From Paenarthrobacter sp. Z7-10 (lineage in GTDB: Bacteria; Actinomycetota; Actinomycetes; Actinomycetales; Micrococcaceae): a stretch of DNA of 63,268 bases. The stretch spans positions 1-63,268 of the forward strand of contig NZ_JADPVH010000019.1 in assembly GCF_026932795.1 (NCBI RefSeq). The letters run 5' to 3'. The position numbers and the translations under genes were made by a program. Under the pieces are notes generated by a model, which did no database searches, was not told the origin of the DNA, and worked only from the letters and a program-made list of their open reading frames with translations. This document shows positions 54,391-63,268 of this stretch, in pieces (positions within the stretch are counted from its first letter, which is position 1; the number at the start of each line of letters is the position of its first letter).

Positions 54391-55539
54391 TTGATCAAGC
54401 CCGCCCCAAAGAAACCCCTACTGAAGCTCTCCCGGTTAGCCGCAGCGAAGCGCGGTGCCACGGCCGGCACCATCGCCTTGAGCGCCACCGCTCTGTTGCT
54501 CAGCGGTTGCGGCACGCCGCCGTCGGCGGCGGCCGCTGGCGATTCCAACAGCGCCGGTGCCAGCGACTACCTTGGCTGCATTGTCTCGGACTCCGGCGGA
54601 TTCGACGACCAGTCGTTCAACCAGTCCTCCTATGAGGGCCTGAAGAAGACGGTGGCCGATCTGGGCATCAAGATGAAGGAAGCGGAGTCCACCACCAAGG
54701 CGGACTTCGAGCCGAATCTGAACCAGATGTCCAACGCCGGCTGCAACCTGACCTTCTCCGTTGGTTTCCTGCTCAAGGACGCCACCGAAACGGTTGCGAA
54801 GAAGGACACGAAGGGCCACTTCGCCACCATCGACGACAACGAGATCTCGCTGCCCAACGTCAAGCCCGTCGTCTACGACACGGCGCAGGCGGCGTTCCTC
54901 GCGGGATACGCTGCAGCCGCACAGTCCAAGACCGGAAAGGTCGGCACATTTGGGGGTATCAACATTCCCACCGTGACGGTCTTCATGGATGGCTTCGCCG
55001 ATGGCGTGAAGTACTTCAATGAGAAAAAGGGCAAGTCCGTTAAGCTGCTGGGCTGGGACAAGGCCACCCAGCAGGGCGTGTTTGCCAATACCTTTGATGT
55101 CATCCAGGAAGGCACCAAGGCCACCAATAACCTGTTGGGCGAAGGTGCCGACGTGATCATGCCGGTTGCTGGGCCGCTGGGTCAGGGCGCCGGAGATGCC
55201 ATTCTCGCCGCGAACAAGGCGGGCAAGGATGCCAAGCTGGTGTGGGTCGACTCCGACGGTTACCTGACGGCTCCGGCGTACAAGTCCATCCTGCTGACCT
55301 CCGTCATGAAGAAGATGGGCGACGCGGTGGAAAGCATCGTCAAGGATGACAAGGCGGGCAAGTTTGATCCCACCCCGTACATCGGCACGCTGGAGAACGA
55401 CGGCGTGGCGCTGGCTCCCTTCCACGATCTGGATTCGGCGGTGTCCGCGGACACCAAGTCCGAACTGGATGCGATCAAGAAGGACATCATCTCCGGAGCA
55501 CTGAAGGTCGAGTCGAAGGCCAGCCCGAAGACCAAGTAG
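54391..55539 (+). CDS. BMP-family nucleoside ABC substrate-binding lipoprotein
   Basis: A 382-aa BMP/PnrA-type binding protein. The lipobox LLLSGC puts the lipidated cysteine at C40 after a long, basic signal peptide. Domain text: IVSDSGGFDDQSFNQSSYEG, NAGCNLTFSVGFLLKDA, YAAAAQSKTGKVGTFGGINI and IMPVAGPLGQGAG. The family binds purine or pyrimidine nucleosides. TTG 54391 is preceded by GGAGG. It leads an operon with ATPase, two permeases, cdd and deoA. Confidence 0.92.
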   Translation: MIKPAPKKPLLKLSRLAAAKRGATAGTIALSATALLLSGCGTPPSAAAAGDSNSAGASDYLGCIVSDSGGFDDQSFNQSSYEGLKKTVADLGIKMKEAESTTKADFEPNLNQMSNAGCNLTFSVGFLLKDATETVAKKDTKGHFATIDDNEISLPNVKPVVYDTAQAAFLAGYAAAAQSKTGKVGTFGGINIPTVTVFMDGFADGVKYFNEKKGKSVKLLGWDKATQQGVFANTFDVIQEGTKATNNLLGEGADVIMPVAGPLGQGAGDAILAANKAGKDAKLVWVDSDGYLTAPAYKSILLTSVMKKMGDAVESIVKDDKAGKFDPTPYIGTLENDGVALAPFHDLDSAVSADTKSELDAIKKDIISGALKVESKASPKTK

Positions 55540-55554
55540 GCTGCCGTTCCTGGT

Positions 55555-55595
55555 GCGCCGTCTCCCCAGCCAGGCTGCGGAGGCGGCGCGCTTTT
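55555..55595 (+). terminator. Hairpin between the BMP gene and its ATPase
   Basis: GCGCCGTCTCC (55555-55565) pairs with GGAGGCGGCGC (55579-55589) with one G-T pair, followed by GCTTTT. It resembles the livK-livH hairpin in position. Confidence 0.7.
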
Positions 55596-55670
55596 GCGGC
55601 GGATCACCGGCCGGACACAACCTCCGGCCAATCATTTTCCGGCAGAATTTTCCCAAGACGGGTTGGAACC

Positions 55671-57223
<1,553 letters not shown>

Positions 57224-57227
<4 letters not shown>

Positions 57228-58567
57228 GGGACCCGCGGGGCGTTGAGGCCAACGAGTCCGATCAACCGGCGGTGTCTGCCGGGAGCCTGACCGGCGACGG
57301 TCCGGCCGACGGCGGCGCTCCCGCCGGCAGCGCGGGGGAGGCGGAGCTTACCGGGGTGGGAACGTCCGGAAGGCTGCCTTCGACAGCAACAGGTGGCGAC
57401 GGCGACCATACCGGCAAGCGCATCGTCCGGGAGATCATGAGCGGCAGCGCGCTCGTGTCGGTGCTCGCCGTCGTCGTCGCCCTCGTGATCGGTGGATTGC
57501 TGATCGCGGTGACAGACAAGCGCGTGGCGGCCGCCTCGGGATACTTCTTCGCTGAACCAGGCAATACCTTTGCCGCGGCTTGGACCGCGGTCTCCGAAGC
57601 CTACGGCGCACTGCTGCGCGGCGCCACCTACGATCCGGGTGCGCGGACTTGGCTTGGGCAGCTGGGAATCTTCGAAACGCTCACCTTCGCGACGCCGCTG
57701 ATCCTGGCCGGCCTGGCGGTCACCATCGCGTTCCGCGCCGGACTGTTCAACATCGGCGCCCAGGGCCAGATTATTCTCGGCGCCACCTTTGCCGGCGCCG
57801 TCGGATTCGGACTGGACCTGCCGCCGGTCATCCACCTGCTCGCGGTGATTGTCGCCGGCGCCATCGGCGGAGCCATCTGGGGCGGGATTGCCGGTGTGCT
57901 CAAGGCCCGCACCGGCGCGCATGAGGTGATTGTGACCATCATGCTCAACTACATTGCCCTGAGTCTGGTGCTCTACCTGCTCAAAAACCAGCTGAAGGCG
58001 CCCGGCAGCACCAACCCAGTCAGCCCCGCCATGAAGGATTCGGCCGTTTTTCCACTCCTGCTGGGTGATAATTTCCGCCTTCACGCCGGCTTCCTCCTCG
58101 CCGTCGTGGCCGTGGTGGCGATCGCCTGGCTGCTTAACCGCTCCACGCTGGGCTTTGAGCTGCGGGCCATCGGCGCCAATCCGAGCGCCGCGCGGACCGC
58201 GGGCATGATCGTCTCCCGTGGCTACATCGTGGTGATGCTCATTTCCGGCGCTCTGGCTGGCCTGGCTGGCGTGGCGCAGATTTCCGGCACCGAAAAGTCC
58301 CTCGACTCTGAGGTTGCCGGCAGCATCGGGTTCGACGCCATCACCGTGGCGCTGTTGGGACGCTCCACGCCGTGGGGCACTTTCTTTGCGGCCCTGCTCT
58401 TTGGCGCATTCAAAGCCGGCGGGACCTCGATGGCGGTCAACGCAGATGTCTCCATCGACATTGTGCTGGTGGTCCAGTCCCTGATTGTGCTCTTCATCGC
58501 CGCACCTCCGCTGATCCGGGCCATGTTCCGGCTAAAGACCCCATCCACACGAGGAGCGGGCGCATGA
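57224..58567 (+). CDS. Nucleoside ABC importer permease (NupP/YufP type)
   Basis: A 447-aa permease with about eight or nine helices; LAGLAVTIAFRAGLFNIGAQ and GFELRAIGANPSAARTAGM are family text. A low-complexity Gly/Ala-rich N-terminal tail of about 70 residues precedes the first helix. ATG 57224 has AGAAGGAG upstream and overlaps the ATPase stop; the 3' end overlaps the second permease by 4 bp. Confidence 0.92.
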
Positions 58568-59859
58568 GCACCGTCATCAAGACCGAGCCCAACGCCTTCA
58601 AGGACCAACTGGCGGTTCGCAGCTGGAAGCTGCCGCTGACCTTCGGAGCCCTGGCGCTGTTTGCGATCCTGGTCTTCGCCATTTTCGGCCCCGATGGCAG
58701 GGCCACCTTCCGGCTCTCCCAGGACGGAGACGCCTGGCAGTTGCCTGATCTGGTCCTGCCCGCCAAACCGGTGGGAATTCTGGCGGCCGCCGGTTGTGTG
58801 GCGCTGGCGATACTGTCCTATCTGCAGACAAAATTGGAGGGCAGGACCCGCCGGTCCGTGTCCAACGCCTTTACGGTGCTCTTTGTGCTGGGCCTGCTGG
58901 TGTGGATTATTGGCGGAACGAAGTCCCAGAACATCACCTTGGTGGGTCTTTTCACCGGCGCCATGCTGATCATCACGCCGCTGGTTTTCGGATCCCTCTC
59001 CGGGGTTCTGTGCGAACGCTCTGGGGTGGTCAACATTGCCATTGAAGGGCAGTTGCTGGCCGGCGCATTTACCGCAGCGCTGGTCGGCTCCATTACCGGC
59101 AATGCATACGCGGCCCTGGTTGCCGCGGCTGCGGCTGGTGTCCTGGTCTCGGTCCTGCTCGCCGCCTTCAGCATCAAGTACCTCGTGAACCAGATCATCG
59201 TTGGCGTCGTGCTGAACGTTCTGGTCGCGGGGCTGACAGGTTTTCTGTTTGAGAAGATCATGAAGATCAAGGTCCAGGGCGTCACCGTTTACAACGACCC
59301 ACCACACCTGCCCAACCTGCCGATCCCGCTGCTGTCAGACATCCCCATGCTGGGACCGATGTTTTTCCGGCAGTCCATCATCGGTTACCTGATGCTGGTG
59401 CTGGTGGCAGTCATCTGGTTCGGCCTTTTCCGCACCCGCTGGGGGCTGCGGGTCCGCGCTGTAGGGGAGCACCCCCAGGCGGCCGACACCATGGGCATCA
59501 ACGTCAACCGGACGCGCTTCATCAACGTCCTGGCCGGCGGGGCCGTGGCGGGTGTGGGCGGAGCCTATTTCACCCTGGTGGCGGTCAGCAGCTTCAGCAA
59601 GGACATGACCGGCGGCCTGGGATTCATTGCCCTGGCCGCGCTGATCTTCGGCCGCTGGAATCCCATCGGTGCTTTCCTGGCCGCGCTGCTCTTTGGTGTT
59701 GCGGGCAATCTGCAGAGCATCCTGTCGTTGGCGGTCACTCCCATTGACGGCCAGTTCCTGGCCATGCTGCCGTACGCGCTGACCATCCTGGCCGTCTCCG
59801 GACTTGTCGGTAAATCCCGCGCACCAGCCGCCAGCGGCGAACCATATATCAAGGGATAA
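58564..59859 (+). CDS. Nucleoside ABC importer permease (NupQ/YufQ type)
   Basis: A 431-aa permease that pairs with the previous one. Family text: GVLCERSGVVNIAIEGQLLA, RWGLRVRAVGEHPQAADTMG and IALAALIFGRWNPIGAFLAA. The N-terminal 35 residues are soluble. ATG 58564 overlaps the preceding stop as ATGA. The cdd gene begins 4 bp after its stop. Confidence 0.92.
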   Translation: MSTVIKTEPNAFKDQLAVRSWKLPLTFGALALFAILVFAIFGPDGRATFRLSQDGDAWQLPDLVLPAKPVGILAAAGCVALAILSYLQTKLEGRTRRSVSNAFTVLFVLGLLVWIIGGTKSQNITLVGLFTGAMLIITPLVFGSLSGVLCERSGVVNIAIEGQLLAGAFTAALVGSITGNAYAALVAAAAAGVLVSVLLAAFSIKYLVNQIIVGVVLNVLVAGLTGFLFEKIMKIKVQGVTVYNDPPHLPNLPIPLLSDIPMLGPMFFRQSIIGYLMLVLVAVIWFGLFRTRWGLRVRAVGEHPQAADTMGINVNRTRFINVLAGGAVAGVGGAYFTLVAVSSFSKDMTGGLGFIALAALIFGRWNPIGAFLAALLFGVAGNLQSILSLAVTPIDGQFLAMLPYALTILAVSGLVGKSRAPAASGEPYIKG

Positions 59860-59863
59860 GACC

Positions 59864-60379
59864 ATGAATTTCTCTGAACCTCCGGAATCTGACAAGACAG
59901 GGCTCGATCTGGCGGTGACCGATCCGTCGTCGTCCGGTCCGGCAGTGCCCGGCACTGCGGTGACCGATCCGTCGTCGTCCGGTCCGGCCGTGGACTGGAA
60001 GGCGCTGGAGGCGGCGGCCAAGGCGGCCAGCGCCTGCGCCTACGCACCCTACTCCGGCTTCCCGGTCGGGGCAGCGGCACTGACCGACGACGGCCGGATC
60101 GTGACCGGCGCCAATGTGGAGAACGCCAGCTATGGTCTTACCCTCTGCGCGGAATGCATACTGGTGGGCAATCTGCAGCTTGGTGGCGGCGGACTGCTGG
60201 TAGCTTTTTACTGTGTGGACGGACCAGGGAATGTCCTGATGCCATGCGGGCGGTGCCGGCAATTGCTTTACGAATTCCGGGCGCCGGGAATGCTGCTGAT
60301 GACCACACGCGGCATCCGAACCATGGACCAGGTGTTGCCCGACGCCTTTAGCCCCCAACACCTCCAGGAAGCCGGATGA
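59864..60379 (+). CDS. cdd: Cytidine deaminase
   Basis: A 171-aa zinc enzyme that deaminates cytidine and deoxycytidine to uridine forms. Catalytic motifs: TLCAECILVGNL (zinc Cys and proton-shuttle Glu) and MPCGRCRQLLYEF (two further zinc Cys). APYSGFPVGAAAL and GANVENASYGLT are standard. About 40 N-terminal residues, with a 15-aa repeat (AVTDPSSSGPAV), exceed the usual 130-aa family size. ATG 59864 has AAGGGAT upstream; the stop overlaps deoA. Confidence 0.94.
   Translation: MNFSEPPESDKTGLDLAVTDPSSSGPAVPGTAVTDPSSSGPAVDWKALEAAAKAASACAYAPYSGFPVGAAALTDDGRIVTGANVENASYGLTLCAECILVGNLQLGGGGLLVAFYCVDGPGNVLMPCGRCRQLLYEFRAPGMLLMTTRGIRTMDQVLPDAFSPQHLQEAG
59912..59993. repeat. 45-bp direct repeat in cdd 5' end
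   Basis: A unit beginning GCGGTGACCGATCCGTCGTC starts at 59912 and again at 59957, 45 bp apart. It encodes AVTDPSSSGPAV twice. The frame is kept. Confidence 0.9.
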
Positions 60380-61716
60380 GCGACATGACCCCAACAGGAT
60401 CCGCCGGGCATAACCCAACACGGCACTCCTCCTCTGCGTCCTTTGACGCGGTGGACATTATCCGTACCAAGCGCGACCACGGGACGCTGAGCCCCGAGCA
60501 GATCAGCTGGACCATCGACGCATACACCCGCGGTGTCATCGCCGAGGAGCAGATGGCCGCGTTGAACATGGCGATCCTGCTCAACGGCATGAACCGGGAG
60601 GAGATCTCAAACTGGACGTCGGCCATGATTGCTTCAGGTGAGCGGATGGACTTTTCCGCCTTGGGCATGGCAACCAGCGACAAGCATTCCACCGGCGGAG
60701 TGGGGGACAAGATCACCCTTCCGCTGGCACCACTAGTGGCAGTCTTCGGAGTTGCAGTACCGCAGCTCTCCGGCCGTGGCCTGGGGCATACCGGCGGCAC
60801 GTTGGACAAGCTCGAGTCCATTCCAGGTTGGCGGGCCGAGTTGAGCAGTACCGAGATGATGCGCCAGTTAGCGGACGTCGGCGCCGTGATCTGCGCCGCC
60901 GGTGCGAGTCTGGCCCCGGCGGATAAAAAGCTGTACGCACTGCGCGACGTCACGGGCACGGTGGAGTCCATCCCGCTGATCGCCTCCTCGATCATGAGCA
61001 AGAAGATCGCCGAAGGGACGGGGTCGCTGGTTCTCGACGTCAAGGTGGGCTCCGGCGCCTTTATGAAGGACGAAGCGAGTGCCCGGGAGCTGGCCCGGAC
61101 CATGGTCGCGTTGGGCCAGGATGCCGGCGTGAACACTGTGGCCCTGCTAACCAACATGGAGACCCCTCTGGGCCTGACGGCCGGGAACGCGATAGAGGTC
61201 CAGGAATCCGTGGAGGTGCTGGCCGGCGGCGGTCCGGACGACGTCGTCGAACTCACCATCCGGTTGGCGGAGGAAATGCTCGCCGCGGCCGGCGTGCACG
61301 GCGCGGACCCCGCCGCAGCGCTGCGCGACGGACGTGCCATGGACGTATGGCGCCGCATGATTGCCGCGCAGGGCGGGGATCCGGACGCCAGGCTGCCGGA
61401 GGCGAAGGAATCCGAAGTCATATACGCCCCAGCCGATGGAGTGCTGGTGGGTCTGGACGCGCTGGCTGTCGGAATCGCGGCCTGGCGACTTGGCGCCGGC
61501 AGGGCACGCAAGGAGGACCTTGTCCAGGCGGGTGCGGGCGTGCGCATGCATGCCAAACCCGGTGCCCTCGTGCGGGCCGGGGAGCCACTGATGACGCTGC
61601 TCACGGATACTCCGGAACGGTTTGCCCGGGCCAAAGAGGCGCTGGCAGCCGCCGTCGTCATCGCGCCCGAGGGATCCCGGCCGTCGCAGCGGCTGATCTT
61701 GGACAGGATTGCTTAA
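60376..61716 (+). CDS. deoA: Thymidine phosphorylase
   Basis: A 446-aa pyrimidine nucleoside phosphorylase. Signatures: VDIIRTKRDHGTLSPEQISW, SDKHSTGGVGDKITLPLAPL, GRGLGHTGGTLDKLESIPG and SIMSKKIAEGTGSLVLDVKV. It splits thymidine or deoxyuridine with phosphate, releasing deoxyribose-1-phosphate. ATG 60376 overlaps cdd by 4 bp, making it the last gene of the nucleoside uptake operon. Confidence 0.96.
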   Translation: MSDMTPTGSAGHNPTRHSSSASFDAVDIIRTKRDHGTLSPEQISWTIDAYTRGVIAEEQMAALNMAILLNGMNREEISNWTSAMIASGERMDFSALGMATSDKHSTGGVGDKITLPLAPLVAVFGVAVPQLSGRGLGHTGGTLDKLESIPGWRAELSSTEMMRQLADVGAVICAAGASLAPADKKLYALRDVTGTVESIPLIASSIMSKKIAEGTGSLVLDVKVGSGAFMKDEASARELARTMVALGQDAGVNTVALLTNMETPLGLTAGNAIEVQESVEVLAGGGPDDVVELTIRLAEEMLAAAGVHGADPAAALRDGRAMDVWRRMIAAQGGDPDARLPEAKESEVIYAPADGVLVGLDALAVGIAAWRLGAGRARKEDLVQAGAGVRMHAKPGALVRAGEPLMTLLTDTPERFARAKEALAAAVVIAPEGSRPSQRLILDRIA

Positions 61717-61736
61717 CGCCTCTCATACCAGAGGCG
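61717..61736 (+). terminator. Small hairpin after deoA
   Basis: CGCCTCT (61717-61723) and AGAGGCG (61730-61736) pair around a 6-nt loop directly after the deoA stop. No T-tract follows. Confidence 0.4.
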
Positions 61737-61837
61737 GATGGGCCCCCGGCGATCTACTCCGGAGGGGTGATAGCGCCCACGCTTCCGCCGTGGGAAACTT
61801 GACTTACGCCCACCATTGAAGAGGAGCCGGCCACGCA

Positions 61838-62548
61838 GTGGACTGGATACACGCGCTAGACCAAATGATCGCGCATTCCACCACTGCCTGGTGGATTGTC
61901 CCTTTGGTTACTCTGTTTTGCCTGATTGACGGCTTCTTCCTCTTTCTGCCCAGCGAAACAGCAATCGTTGGACTCGCCGCCGCCGCCACTCTGCACGGGG
62001 CGCCCAATGTCTGGCTCTTACTGGCTGGAGGTGCCATTGGAGCTGTGATCGGGGACAACATTGCCTACCAGCTGGGCCGCCGGCTGGGCACCACCCGCTT
62101 TGGGTGGATGCGGCGGCCACGGATCGCCCGGTCCTTCGAGTGGGCCCGCAAGGAGCTTGACAAACGCGGAGCGGTACTCATTTTTACTGCCCGCTACATC
62201 CCAGTGGGCCGCATCGCCGTAAACTACACGGCCGGAGCCACCCAGTTCTCATGGCGGCGTTTCTTCGTGCTGGATTTTCTGGCGGCCGTAACTTGGTCAA
62301 GCTATTCGGTGGCCATTGGCACCTTTGCCGGCCGCTGGGTCCATCACAATCCCCTGCTGGGTGTGGCTATTGCGATTGCTTTCGCCATCGTGATGGGATT
62401 TTTGGTGGACCATGGGTTGAAGCTGTTTCACCGCGCGCTGGATAAACGCCAGGACCGCAATCGGGCACAGCCCGACGACGGCGATGCAGGGACACAGGAG
62501 ACCGCCCGGGTGGCAGTCGAGCCAGTCCCCACGGCCAAGGAGTCGTGA
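61838..62548 (+). CDS. DedA-family membrane protein
   Basis: A 236-aa DedA/VTT-domain protein with about five hydrophobic segments. Family text: CLIDGFFLFLPSETAIVGLA, GAVIGDNIAYQLGRRLG, FTARYIPVGRIAVNYTAGAT and the late WSSYSVAIGTFAG. Such proteins act as lipid scramblases or flippases for undecaprenyl-phosphate or phospholipids. GTG 61838 has GAGGAG 11 nt upstream. The C-terminal tail of about 35 residues is charged. Confidence 0.9.
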   Translation: MDWIHALDQMIAHSTTAWWIVPLVTLFCLIDGFFLFLPSETAIVGLAAAATLHGAPNVWLLLAGGAIGAVIGDNIAYQLGRRLGTTRFGWMRRPRIARSFEWARKELDKRGAVLIFTARYIPVGRIAVNYTAGATQFSWRRFFVLDFLAAVTWSSYSVAIGTFAGRWVHHNPLLGVAIAIAFAIVMGFLVDHGLKLFHRALDKRQDRNRAQPDDGDAGTQETARVAVEPVPTAKES

Positions 62549-62911
62549 GGTTAGCAGGGTTGCGTCTTCCGTACCGCGACCGATCACGCCGAACATCATG
62601 GGTGAGTCTAGAGCTTGCACCGCAGGACACGTCGTTGCGCGGCGCTGCAGTTCTGCACACGGATAGTTGACCGTCCTCCCATCTAACCCGTCTCTGGCTT
62701 GGCCGAACCAACGACGGCGGATTTGGAGCGAGACACCGAGCGGGAACGAGCCGACGTTAATTTCCTCGAGTCTGTGCGCCTATTGGCATGCATCTCATCA
62801 TCGGAGATAGCGCCGGTTCCGTGCTGACCCGAAACATCATCCGCGTCAGTGACGTCAGGGCGGGACGCTCCGGGCGCAGGAGCAGCATCCGCGACGGGGT
62901 GCCAGGGGGGA
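62549..62911. other. Intergenic region with no recognised feature
   Basis: I see no gene with plausible composition, RNA or clear hairpin in this 363-bp stretch after the DedA gene. Confidence 0.5.
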
Positions 62912-63109
62912 AGCCGGGGCTCCAGCGGAGTAGCCGGGCCGCCAGCGGGAAAGCCGGGGCTCCAGTGGAGTAGCCGGGCCGCCAGCGGGAAAGCCGGCGC
63001 CAGTAGGGAAGCCGGGCCACCAGCGGGGTAGCAGGGCCGCCAGCGGGGTAGCCGGGCCGCCAGTAGGGAAGCCGGGGCGCCAGCGGAGAAGCTGGGGCAC
63101 CGGTGGGAT
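62912..63109. repeat. 20-bp tandem array of ten units
   Basis: Ten adjacent units follow the consensus AGCCGGGSCGCCAGCGGGRW. Nine are 20 bp and the fifth is 18 bp. Units 2 and 4 are identical and units 1 and 3 nearly so. There are no spacers, so this is not CRISPR. Confidence 0.93.
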
Positions 63110-63237
63110 GGGGGAAAGGAGTTTTCCCCTGTTGTGTGTGGTGGTGGTTGTGTGGGGCTTTTTTGTCGGTGCCCCTCGGTAGCGTTAAGACAGTTGGGGA
63201 AGGTCGTAGGGTTCCTGGTGAAGTGAGGGTGGGTGGG

Positions 63238-63268
63238 ATGGATATTAATGCGGATAATATTGCCGCGG
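63238..63268 (+). CDS. 5' end of a gene cut by the window edge
   Basis: ATG 63238 opens a frame MDINADNIAA that runs to the end. The GGTGGG just upstream may help ribosome binding, and TAGCGT at 63180-63185 is a possible -10 box. I suspect an actinobacterial DUF222/HNH endonuclease-type protein from the look of the start, but ten residues cannot prove it. Confidence 0.4.
   Translation, partial: MDINADNIAA

Noticed and set aside
62912-63109. CRISPR array
   Set aside because: Units are directly adjacent with no spacers, and no cas genes are present. The same applies to the repeats at 25045-25149.

Overview
The window is about 63 kb of high-GC DNA with actinobacterial gene content and order. 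The closest fit is an Arthrobacter-like member of the Micrococcaceae. Supporting signs are the perM-purN pairing also found in mycobacteria, monomeric isocitrate dehydrogenase, an sdhCDAB operon, frequent GTG starts and many genes that look leaderless. No rRNA, tRNA, transposase, phage gene or CRISPR array was seen. The genus is inferred from style and synteny, not tested.

Layout. 0-12.4 kb: a lipoprotein, a PerM-like membrane protein, purN, an aldo/keto reductase, a minus-strand cell-wall-recycling cluster (NagZ, MurQ, AmiE-like serine hydrolase), a VOC protein, purH and icd. 12.7-18 kb: a complete LivKHMGF branched-chain amino acid ABC transporter. 18.1-24.9 kb (minus): a Gfo/Idh oxidoreductase, then a ROK regulator and a ChvE/MmsA/MmsB-type sugar ABC transporter. 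25-32 kb: gamma carbonic anhydrase and a lysine-degradation module (DavA amidase, PucR regulator, APC permease, DavB lysine 2-monooxygenase). 32-35.5 kb: a one-carbon block with purU facing glyA-folD, which carry a ZTP (pfl) riboswitch. 35.6-43.8 kb: a NodI/NodJ-like ABC exporter, a small membrane protein, exonuclease III, trpS, a 2'-5' RNA ligase-like protein, a YihY/BrkB membrane protein and a small membrane protein. 43.9-49.2 kb (minus): a TetR regulator with a DinB/maleylpyruvate-isomerase-like protein, then sdhCDAB. 49.4-54.2 kb: manC, an M20 amidohydrolase and ohrR-ohr-oxidoreductase. 54.4-61.7 kb: a BMP-type nucleoside ABC importer with cdd and deoA. 61.8-63.3 kb: a DedA protein, a 20-bp tandem repeat array and the first codons of another gene.

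How the genes work together. PurN, PurH, PurU, GlyA and FolD all act on folate one-carbon units, and the ZTP riboswitch would tie glyA-folD to the purine intermediate AICAR/ZTP. NagZ, an AmiE-like amidase and MurQ form a muropeptide salvage route. DavB and DavA convert lysine to 5-aminovalerate. The BMP importer feeds cytidine deaminase and thymidine phosphorylase.

The most striking features not explained by ordinary genes are three. First, there are many short tandem duplications: in coding sequence every period is a multiple of three and they sit in linkers or termini, while intergenic ones have any length. Second, a recurrent leaderless architecture places a TANNNT-like -10 box 5-8 nt before the start codon. 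Third, several paired or palindromic sites look like operators for ROK, TetR and OhrR. A 107-bp inverted-repeat element with a run of 14 C lies after livF.
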